Shown: positions 39,565-46,630 of the stretch, piece by piece | Layout: each line of letters opens with the position of its first letter | How positions within the stretch are numbered: position 1 is the first letter of the stretch | DNA from: Mycolicibacterium austroafricanum | GTDB taxonomy: Bacteria > Actinomycetota > Actinomycetes > Mycobacteriales > Mycobacteriaceae | DNA: 64,000 nucleotides | Assembly: GCF_902705885.1 (NCBI RefSeq) | Contig: NZ_CACSIP010000056.1 | Location: 99,403 to 163,402 of the forward strand | Direction of reading: 5' to 3' | Notes under the pieces: model-generated | What the model was told of the DNA's origin: nothing | Seen by the model: the letters and a program-made list of their open reading frames with translations, nothing else | Database searches by the model: none | Program-made: the position numbers and the translations under genes

Positions 39565-41616
39565 TCAGTCGGTGGGGATGGCTGCCTCGATCTCGTCGAG
39601 CCAGGCGCGCGCCGACATGTCCGACGGTGCCCGCCAGTCGCCGCGCGGGGACAGCGAGCCCCCGGCAGAGACCTTGGGGCCGTTCGGCAGCGCCGAGCGT
39701 TTGAACTGGCTGAACGAATAGAAGCGTTCGGCGAACACCTGCAGCCAGTGGCGAATCTCCTTGAGCGAGTAGGCCGGCCGGTCGCTTTCCGGAAGACCGG
39801 GGGGCCAGCTGCCACGCTCCGGGTCGCTCCAGGCGTGCCAGGCCAGGAAGGCCACCTTCGACGGCCGGAACCCGTAGCGCAACACCTGGAACAGCGAGAA
39901 GTCCTGCAGCACATACGGGCCGATCTTGCCCTCGGTGCTCTGGATCTCCTCGTCCTCACCCGCCGGCACCAGTTCCGGACTGATCTCGGTGTCCACCACC
40001 GACTGCAACGCCGCGTTGATCTCGTCATCGGCGCTGCCGAACTGCTCCGAGGAGATCACCCACCGGATCAGATGCTGGATCAACGTCTTCGGTACCCCGC
40101 CGTTGACGTTGTAGTGCGACATCTGGTCGCCCACCCCGTAGGTCGACCAGCCCAACGCCAGCTCCGACAGATCCCCGGTGCCCAACACGATGCCGCCGCG
40201 CTGATTGGCCAGCCGGAACAGGTAATCGGTGCGGAGTCCGGCCTGCACGTTCTCGAAGGTGACGTCGTAGACCTTCTCGCCGCGGGAAAACGGGTGATCC
40301 ATCTCGCGCAGCATCAACTCGGCCGACGATCGGATGTCGATGGTCTCGAAGGTGACGCCGAGGGCGGCGGCCAGCCGGGTGGCGTTGTTCTTCGTGCGCT
40401 CGCCGGTGGCGAAACCGGGCAGCGTGAACGCCAGGATGTCGCTGCGCGGGCGCCCTTCGCGGTCCATCGCCTTGGCGGCGACGATCAACGCGTGGGTGGA
40501 GTCCAGCCCCCCGGACAGCCCCAGCACGACCTTCGGGTAGCCCAGCACCCGTAGTCGTTGTTCGAGTCCGGACACCTGGATGTTGTAGGCCTCGTAGCAG
40601 TCCTGCTCGAGCCGCTCCGGATCGGCAGGAACGAACGGCAGCCGCTCCACCTCACGCAGCAAGCCGATGTCGCCGTCGGGGGGGTCGAGGCGGAACTCGA
40701 TGCGCCGGAAGGAGTCCTCGTCGATCATGTGGTGGCGCCGGTTGTCGTCGAAGCTGCCCATTCGCACCCGCTCATTGCGCAACAGCTCCAGGTCGACGTC
40801 GGCGGTGGAGCGGCGCTCCCCCTTCGGGAAGCGTTCGGACTGCGCCAGACAGACACCGTTCTCCCAGATCATGGTCTGGCCATCCCAGGCGAGGTCCGTC
40901 GTGGACTCGCCTTCACCGGCGGCGGCGTACACGTAGGCAGCCAGGCACCGGGACGACGCCGACCTGGCCAGCAGGCAACGATCGTCGGCGCGGCCGATCG
41001 TGATGGGGCTGCCGGACAGATTGGCGAGCACCGTGGCGCCGGCCAGTGCGGCGTCTGCGCTCGGCGGCACCGGGACGAACATGTCCTCACAGATCTCCAC
41101 GTGCAGCACGAAACCGGGCAGGTCGGCAGCGGCGAACAACAGGTCCGGACCGAACGGCACGTCGGCCTCGCCCACCCGGATCTCACCGTGCTCGTCGGCG
41201 CCCGCAGCGAACTGCCGCTTCTCGTAGAACTCGCGATAGTTCGGCAGATAGGACTTCGGCACCACGCCGAGCACCCGACCGCGGTGGATGACGACGGCGG
41301 TGTTGTAGATCCGGTTCCGGTACCGCAGCGGCGCTCCGACCACGAGGACGGGCAGCAGTTCCGCCGAGCCCGCGATCACCTCGAGCAGCGCGTGCTCGAC
41401 GCCTTCGAGCAGCACGTCCTGCATCACGATGTCCTCGATCGAGTACCCGGACAGCGTCAACTCCGGGAACACCGCCAGTGCCACGTTGTCGTCGTGGCAC
41501 TCCCGCGACATCCGCAGGACCGACTCGGCGTTGGCGGCGGGGTCGGCGAGCGTCGTGTGGTGGGTGCATGCGGCGACGCGCACGAAGCCGTGCCGGTAGG
41601 CCGAGTAGAAATCCAT
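39565..41616 (-). CDS. nadE: Glutamine-dependent NAD+ synthase
   Basis: 683 aa, two domains. N-terminal nitrilase-type glutaminase: AVFPELTLSGYSIED (Glu), VVPKSYLPNYREFYEK (Lys) and HVEICEDMFVP (Cys). C-terminal synthetase: LGLSGGLDSTHALIVAAKAM P-loop and GTGDLSELALGWSTYGVGD. Length equals that of the M. tuberculosis enzyme (about 679). Ammonia is passed internally. With nadD in the same window it covers the last two steps of NAD synthesis. Confidence 0.97.
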   Translation of the reverse strand: MDFYSAYRHGFVRVAACTHHTTLADPAANAESVLRMSRECHDDNVALAVFPELTLSGYSIEDIVMQDVLLEGVEHALLEVIAGSAELLPVLVVGAPLRYRNRIYNTAVVIHRGRVLGVVPKSYLPNYREFYEKRQFAAGADEHGEIRVGEADVPFGPDLLFAAADLPGFVLHVEICEDMFVPVPPSADAALAGATVLANLSGSPITIGRADDRCLLARSASSRCLAAYVYAAAGEGESTTDLAWDGQTMIWENGVCLAQSERFPKGERRSTADVDLELLRNERVRMGSFDDNRRHHMIDEDSFRRIEFRLDPPDGDIGLLREVERLPFVPADPERLEQDCYEAYNIQVSGLEQRLRVLGYPKVVLGLSGGLDSTHALIVAAKAMDREGRPRSDILAFTLPGFATGERTKNNATRLAAALGVTFETIDIRSSAELMLREMDHPFSRGEKVYDVTFENVQAGLRTDYLFRLANQRGGIVLGTGDLSELALGWSTYGVGDQMSHYNVNGGVPKTLIQHLIRWVISSEQFGSADDEINAALQSVVDTEISPELVPAGEDEEIQSTEGKIGPYVLQDFSLFQVLRYGFRPSKVAFLAWHAWSDPERGSWPPGLPESDRPAYSLKEIRHWLQVFAERFYSFSQFKRSALPNGPKVSAGGSLSPRGDWRAPSDMSARAWLDEIEAAIPTD

Positions 41617-41758
41617 GCCTCATTGTCGCCCGAAACCCTCGGCGAATAATCAGGCCCCGACAGATGCGGCGCCTCAGCGCGCACCTGTTGGCCTGTCGTT
41701 CGCCCGCCGGAACCGCGCCCGACCCGGGAACTTTTCTTGCGGAGTGCATGCTGGATGC

Positions 41759-42316
41759 GTGAATAAGGTTGCCACTCAACGCCAGTCGCGTCCATTGCTC
41801 ACCGATCTGGCCGGCCTGCTCGACAGTCTCCCGACGTTTGCGGCACTGCGTCCGCTCTTCGACACCCGTGCGATCCGCATCGAGGACGAGTTCTACGACG
41901 ATGCTTACGAGGTCCGCGCCGAACTGCCTGGCGTGGACCCCGACGAGGACATCGAGGTGACGCTGCGCGACGGCCGGCTGACGATCACCGCCGAGCGGGC
42001 GCACCCGGGTGAGAACTGCGGTCGTGCCGAACTCACCTACGGCACGTTGACCAGGACCCTCGTGCTGCCCGACGGTGCGGACCTGGACGACGTCAACGCC
42101 ACCTACGACCGCGGCATCCTCACCGTTTCGGTGCCGCTGGTGGACCAGCACCGGCTGCAGAAGCACGTCGAGGTGGTGGAGATCGTCGCTCTGGAAGACT
42201 CCGCCATCGAGGACATCGACGAAGACGGCGACGACGACGACATCGAGGTCGGCGACGACCACAGTGACGATCGTGATGACGCCTCTGACCAGCTTGTATC
42301 CGCCGAGCAGAGCTGA
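41759..42316 (+). CDS. Hsp20/alpha-crystallin small heat-shock protein
   Basis: 185 aa. Alpha-crystallin domain from about residue 38: YEVRAELPGVDPDEDIEVTL, GRLTITAER, GTLTRTLVLPDGADLDDVNA and RGILTVSVPL. After it comes a tail of about 45 residues, half Asp/Glu (EDIDEDGDDDDIEVGDD). Such a long acidic tail is unusual and replaces the IxI motif region. The start is a GTG at 41759 (VNKVATQRQ); a GTG at 41744 is possible. Confidence 0.88.
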   Translation: MNKVATQRQSRPLLTDLAGLLDSLPTFAALRPLFDTRAIRIEDEFYDDAYEVRAELPGVDPDEDIEVTLRDGRLTITAERAHPGENCGRAELTYGTLTRTLVLPDGADLDDVNATYDRGILTVSVPLVDQHRLQKHVEVVEIVALEDSAIEDIDEDGDDDDIEVGDDHSDDRDDASDQLVSAEQS

Positions 42317-42334
42317 TCACTTACATTCGAATAC

Positions 42335-43222
42335 GTGGAAGCACCCGAACTGGTCGCCCTGCTGCGGGGCAGGCGTCTGGCCGTATTGACCGGCGCCGGG
42401 CTGTCGACCGATTCGGGCATTCCGGATTACCGCGGGCCGGACTCACCGCCCAGCAATCCGATGACGATTCGCCAGTTCACCTCCGACCCGGTGTTCCGGC
42501 GGCGCTACTGGGCTCGTAACCACGTCGGGTGGCGGGACATGGACCAGCGCATGCCCAACGCCGGGCACCGGGCGCTGGCCACGCTCGAACGTGCCGGCGT
42601 GGTGTCCGGGCTGATCACCCAGAACGTCGACCTGTTGCACACCAAGGCCGGCAGCCGTGCGGTGGTGGATCTACACGGCACCTATGTCCGGGTGATATGT
42701 CTGGACTGCGGCCACACCATGTCCCGGGCCGTGCTGGCCGGATTGCTCGAGGCCGCCAACCCGGGTTTCCTGGAGCGCGTGCGTGCGGTCGGCAGCATCG
42801 GTGTCGCTCCCGACGCCGACGCCGAGGTGGGTGACACCACCGACTTCCGCATCGTCGACTGCCCGGCCTGTGGCGGCATGCTCAAGCCCGACATCGTCTA
42901 CTTCGGCGAGAGCGTGCCCAAACATATTGTCGACCACGCGTATTCGATGGTCGACGAAGCGGATGCCCTGCTGGTGGCGGGTTCTTCGCTGACGGTGTAC
43001 TCCGGCTACCGGTTCGTCCGCCACGCGGTCGCCCGCGGCATACCCGTGGCGATCGTCAACCGCGGACGCACCCGGGGCGACGTTTTGGCGACGGTCAAGA
43101 TCGACAACGGCTGCTCGCCGATGCTGGCGCTGCTGGCCGACGAACTGCCGGCGAACCCGCGCCGTTCAGACTGCGACGAGGTCGTCGGCGTGCACGGCGG
43201 GTCTGCGCAACTCGGCCGGTAG
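42335..43222 (+). CDS. Sir2-family NAD-dependent deacylase
   Basis: 295 aa. GAGLSTDSGIPDYRGPD, TQNVDLLHTKAGS and the catalytic DLHGTYVRVICLDC. Zinc cysteines CLDC and CPAC, then KPDIVYFGESVP and GSSLTVYSGYRF. GTG start at 42335, 18 bp after the Hsp20 stop. The 3' end overlaps the convergent proB gene by 57 nt, with the last 19 codons lying inside proB. Confidence 0.93.
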   Translation: MEAPELVALLRGRRLAVLTGAGLSTDSGIPDYRGPDSPPSNPMTIRQFTSDPVFRRRYWARNHVGWRDMDQRMPNAGHRALATLERAGVVSGLITQNVDLLHTKAGSRAVVDLHGTYVRVICLDCGHTMSRAVLAGLLEAANPGFLERVRAVGSIGVAPDADAEVGDTTDFRIVDCPACGGMLKPDIVYFGESVPKHIVDHAYSMVDEADALLVAGSSLTVYSGYRFVRHAVARGIPVAIVNRGRTRGDVLATVKIDNGCSPMLALLADELPANPRRSDCDEVVGVHGGSAQLGR

Positions 43223-44305
43223 GTCCGCGGTGGACCGGCCCAGCATCGTGGCCAGTTCGGTGGCGTCGTAGGCGACGACGCCGCGGGCGACCAACGTCGA
43301 GTCCTGGGCGCGCAGCTCCACCACGTCACCGCCGTAGAACCGGCCGGAGAGCGCCGTGATGCCCGCGACGAGCAGGGAACGTCGTTGGCGTACCACGGCG
43401 TTGACCGCGCCGTCGTCCAGCGTCAACGTCCCCGCCACCTCCGCTGCGTGGCGCACCCAGAACCGCCGCGCCGACATCCGCTCGGCGCGCGGAGCGAAGA
43501 CGGTGCCCACCGAGGCGTCGGCCAGCGCCGCGGCCGCGTCCGTCGCGGCGGCCAGCAGCACCGGCACACCTGCGTCGGCGGCCAACAGCGCCGAAGACAA
43601 CTTCGAGACCATCCCACCGGTGCCGAGGTGGCTGCCCCGGCCGGCGGTGACGCCTTCCAGATCACCGGGTCCGTCGACCTCGGGGATGAAGCGCGCCGGG
43701 CGCTCCTCGGACGCCTTGCGCGGGTCACCGTCGTAGAGACCGTCGATGTCGCTCAACAGGATCAGTGCGTCCGCTCTGACCAGGTGCGCGACCAGAGCCG
43801 ACAGCCGGTCGTTGTCACCGAATCTGATCTCGTTGGTGGCGACGGTGTCGTTCTCGTTGACGATCCCCACCGCGTGCAGCGCGCGCAACCGGTCCAGAGT
43901 GCGTGCGGCGTTGGTGTGCTGAACCCGCATCGAGATGTCGTGAGCGGTCAGCAACACCTGCCCCACCGTGCGGCCGTAGTGCCCGAACGCCGCACTCCAC
44001 GAGTTGACCAGGGCCACCTGCCCGACGCTGGCCGCCGCCTGCTTGGTGGCCAGATCCGTTGGGCGTCTGGTCAACCCGAGTGGCTCGATGCCTGCGGCGA
44101 TCGCACCGGAAGACACGATCACCACATCGGACCCGGCCCGCATCCGCATTTCGATCGCGTCGGCGAGGCACTGCAACCGACTCGTGTCGAAGACACCCGT
44201 CGGGGTGGTCAGCGCAGTGGTGCCGATCTTGACGACGACCGAACGCGCAGCGCGGACCGCCTCCCGGTGAACGGAGTTCGCCCAGTCGGCGCGGTCCTCA
44301 CTCAC
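43166..44305 (-). CDS. proB: Glutamate 5-kinase
   Basis: 379 aa; first step of proline synthesis. Kinase domain: RSVVVKIGTTALT, IVSSGAIAAGIEPLGL, INENDT-type INENDTVATNEIRFGDND (as VNENDTVATNEIRFGDND) and GTGGMVSKLSSALLAADAG. C-terminal PUA domain from about residue 285 (GTLTLDDGAVNAV; ARGVVAYDATEL). GTG start at 44305 overlaps the obg stop by 8 nt. The end overlaps the sirtuin gene. Confidence 0.96.
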   Translation of the reverse strand: MSEDRADWANSVHREAVRAARSVVVKIGTTALTTPTGVFDTSRLQCLADAIEMRMRAGSDVVIVSSGAIAAGIEPLGLTRRPTDLATKQAAASVGQVALVNSWSAAFGHYGRTVGQVLLTAHDISMRVQHTNAARTLDRLRALHAVGIVNENDTVATNEIRFGDNDRLSALVAHLVRADALILLSDIDGLYDGDPRKASEERPARFIPEVDGPGDLEGVTAGRGSHLGTGGMVSKLSSALLAADAGVPVLLAAATDAAAALADASVGTVFAPRAERMSARRFWVRHAAEVAGTLTLDDGAVNAVVRQRRSLLVAGITALSGRFYGGDVVELRAQDSTLVARGVVAYDATELATMLGRSTADLPAELRRPAVHADDLVAV

Positions 44306-45743
44306 CGCTGCCCTCTGCTCGGCGCGCCTTGCGGGCCGCCTTACGCTCATCGGCCGAGACGCGGTCGGTCTGCTCGAGGCGGACATCGGTGCCACGGCCC
44401 GACATCTGCATGTCCACCCCGGCTGGGGTCTGCGGCTCCCAGTCGAACGTCATGTCGCCGATGGTGACAGCACATCCGGGCCGGGCTCCGAGTTTGAGCA
44501 ACTCGTCCTCGACACCCAGGCGCGCGAGTCGGTCACCGAGATAGCCGACCGCTTCGTCGTTGTCGAAGTTGGTCTGCGCCACCCACCGCTGCGGCCGGGT
44601 GCCGCGCACGATGAAACCTCCGGTGCCGTCGGCTTCGACGGTGAAACCACTGTCGTCGACGGCGACCGGCCGGATCACCGGACGGCGCGGCACCACCTCG
44701 GGTTGGGCGGCGCGGTAGGCGGCGACCATCTCCCACAGAGCGAACGTCAACGACCGCAGGCCATCTCGGGCGACCGCCGACACCTCGAACACCGGCCAGC
44801 CGAACCTGCTGGCGACTTCCTCACGGACGAAGTCGGCGAGTTCACGCGCGTCGGGGACATCGATCTTGTTGAGCACCACCGCCCGCGGCCGCTCGGCGAG
44901 ATCCCCGAGCGTCGAATCCCCTTGCAGTGTCGGGGTGTAGGCGGCGAGTTCGGCTTCCAGCGCCTCGATGTCGGAGACCGGGTCGCGGCCGGGTTCCATC
45001 GTCGCGCAATCGACGACGTGCACCAACACCGCGCACCGTTCGAGATGGCGCAGGAAGTCCAGCCCCAAGCCACGTCCCTCGGAGGCGCCGGGAATCAGCC
45101 CGGGGACATCCGCGACGGTGAAGGTGTGCTCACCGGCCGACACCACGCCCAGGTTGGGCGCCAGCGTCGTGAACGGATAGTCGGCGATCTTCGGCTTGGC
45201 GGCAGAAATGGCCGACACCAGTGACGACTTGCCTGCCGACGGGAACCCGACGAGTCCGACGTCGGCGACCGTCTTGAGCTCCAGAGTGAGATCGCGGACC
45301 TCGCCCTTCTCGCCCAGCAGCGCGAAGCCGGGGGCCTTACGCGCCCGCGAGGCCAGCGCGGCGTTGCCCAGCCCGCCCCGCCCCCCGGCGGCGGCGTCGA
45401 ATCGGGTGCCCGCGCCCACCAGGTCGGCCAACATCCGGCCGCTCTCGTCGAGGACGACGGTCCCGTCCGGGACCTTCACCTCGAGGTCGGCACCGGCCGC
45501 GCCGTCGCGATTGCTGCCGGCGCCCTGCTTGCCCGAAGGGGCAACGACATGGGGATGAAAGTGGAAGTCCAGGAGGGTGTGCACCTGGGGATCGACGACG
45601 AACACCACGCTGCCGCCGCGTCCACCGTTTCCGCCATCGGGGCCACCCAGCGGCTTGAACTTCTCGCGGTGTACCGAGGCGCAGCCGTTTCCGCCGTTGC
45701 CTGCCCGCGCGTGGACGACGACGCGGTCGATGAACCGGGTCAT
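44298..45743 (-). CDS. obg: Obg/CgtA ribosome-associated GTPase
   Basis: 481 aa. Glycine-rich Obg fold (FIDRVVVHARAGNGGNG; GGPDGGNGGRGGSVVFV), G domain with GFPSAGKSSLVSAIS, DVPGLIPGASEGRGLGL and NKIDVPDARE, and a C-terminal OCT domain (RPQRWVAQTNFDNDEAVGYL). Binds the 50S subunit and is essential. Co-transcribed with rplU-rpmA upstream and proB downstream. Confidence 0.97.
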   Translation of the reverse strand: MTRFIDRVVVHARAGNGGNGCASVHREKFKPLGGPDGGNGGRGGSVVFVVDPQVHTLLDFHFHPHVVAPSGKQGAGSNRDGAAGADLEVKVPDGTVVLDESGRMLADLVGAGTRFDAAAGGRGGLGNAALASRARKAPGFALLGEKGEVRDLTLELKTVADVGLVGFPSAGKSSLVSAISAAKPKIADYPFTTLAPNLGVVSAGEHTFTVADVPGLIPGASEGRGLGLDFLRHLERCAVLVHVVDCATMEPGRDPVSDIEALEAELAAYTPTLQGDSTLGDLAERPRAVVLNKIDVPDARELADFVREEVASRFGWPVFEVSAVARDGLRSLTFALWEMVAAYRAAQPEVVPRRPVIRPVAVDDSGFTVEADGTGGFIVRGTRPQRWVAQTNFDNDEAVGYLGDRLARLGVEDELLKLGARPGCAVTIGDMTFDWEPQTPAGVDMQMSGRGTDVRLEQTDRVSADERKAARKARRAEGSGE

Positions 45744-45762
45744 CGGACTTCCTTTCCGTCAC

Positions 45763-45816
45763 GAAATCTACGTTTTACAGACGAAGCGCAAGTGCCCCTC
45801 TGAAAACGCAGATCTC
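45763..45816. other. Imperfect inverted repeat in the rpmA-obg spacer
   Basis: GAAATCTACGTTTTACAG (45763-45780) can pair imperfectly with CTGAAAACGCAGATCTC (45800-45816). It could be an RNA hairpin that lowers read-through from rpmA into obg. Weak evidence. Confidence 0.3.
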
Positions 45817-45833
45817 GGCGGTGGAAGAGGGAA

Positions 45834-46100
45834 CTACGCGTCGGCGCGCGCGGCGCGGACGACGTTGACGAACTTGCGACCGCGCTTCTTGCCGAACTCG
45901 ACGGCGCCGGGCGCCGTGGCGAACAGCGTGTCGTCGCCGCCGCGGCCGACGTTGTCACCGGGGTGGAAGTGGGTACCGCGCTGCCGGACCAGGATCTCGC
46001 CGGCCTTGACGACCTGCCCGCCGAACCGCTTCACGCCCAGTCGCTGAGCATTGGAGTCGCGACCGTTGCGTGAGCTCGAAGCGCCCTTTTTGTGTGCCAT
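45834..46100 (-). CDS. rpmA: Large ribosomal subunit protein bL27
   Basis: 88 aa; its N-terminal tail reaches the peptidyl-transferase centre. MAHKKGASSSRNGRDSNAQR, VKRFGGQVVKAGEILVRQRG and HPGDNVGRGGDDTLFA are standard. Begins directly with MAHKKG, so no pre-sequence that needs cleavage as in Firmicutes. Second gene after rplU (17 bp gap). Confidence 0.98.
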   Translation of the reverse strand: MAHKKGASSSRNGRDSNAQRLGVKRFGGQVVKAGEILVRQRGTHFHPGDNVGRGGDDTLFATAPGAVEFGKKRGRKFVNVVRAARADA

Positions 46101-46117
46101 GTCTGTCGCCTCCGTCG

Positions 46118-46441
46118 TTACTTGATGCCGGTGACCTTGAGCACCGTCAACGGCTGACGGTGACCCTGGCGCTTGTGGTAGCCGGTCTTGTTCTTGAACT
46201 TGTGGATGCGGATCTTCGGGCCCTTGATGTGCTCGAGGACCTCACCGGTGACCGCGACCTTCTCCAGCGCCTTGGCGTCGGTGGTCACCTCGGAACCGTT
46301 GACGACCAGCGCGACCGGCAGCGACACCGTGGCGCCGGGCTCGACCTCGAGCTTCTCCACCTTGACCACGTCACCGGCCGCGACCTTGTACTGCTTGCCA
46401 CCGGTCTTCACAATCGCGTACGTGGCTGATTCGGCTGCCAT
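46118..46441 (-). CDS. rplU: Large ribosomal subunit protein bL21
   Basis: 107 aa. YAIVKTGGKQYKVAAGDVVK, VALVVNGSEV and IRIHKFKNKTGYHKRQGHRQ (23S rRNA binding) are typical. ATG at 46441 with GGAAGA 7 nt upstream; a longer frame to 46588 would be an arginine/proline-rich extension and is discounted. First gene of rplU-rpmA-obg-proB. Confidence 0.97.
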   Translation of the reverse strand: MAAESATYAIVKTGGKQYKVAAGDVVKVEKLEVEPGATVSLPVALVVNGSEVTTDAKALEKVAVTGEVLEHIKGPKIRIHKFKNKTGYHKRQGHRQPLTVLKVTGIK

Positions 46442-46553
46442 CGATGGTCTTCCTCTGCTTCGCGTGCGGGCGCGCAACACCCGGGGGTGCGCGTGCGGGT
46501 CTGGGGTGCGGGGGCCCGGGACGTGCGCTAACGCAGCCTCGAGACTTCCCACT

Positions 46554-46586
46554 GTCTCCCTCTGGCCGTGGGCAGGCCCTGGAGAC
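46554..46586 (-). promoter_or_regulatory. Hairpin in the rplU leader
   Basis: GTCTCC (46554-46559) pairs with GGAGAC (46581-46586), with an inner GGCC/GGCC stem (46564-46567, 46575-46578). It lies 110-145 nt before rplU, just after rne. It may terminate rne or act as a ribosomal-protein leader. Confidence 0.35.
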
Positions 46587-46630
46587 AACTGCTCAAGGGT
46601 ACGTGACCAGCGGGTAGAGGGTCAAACCGC

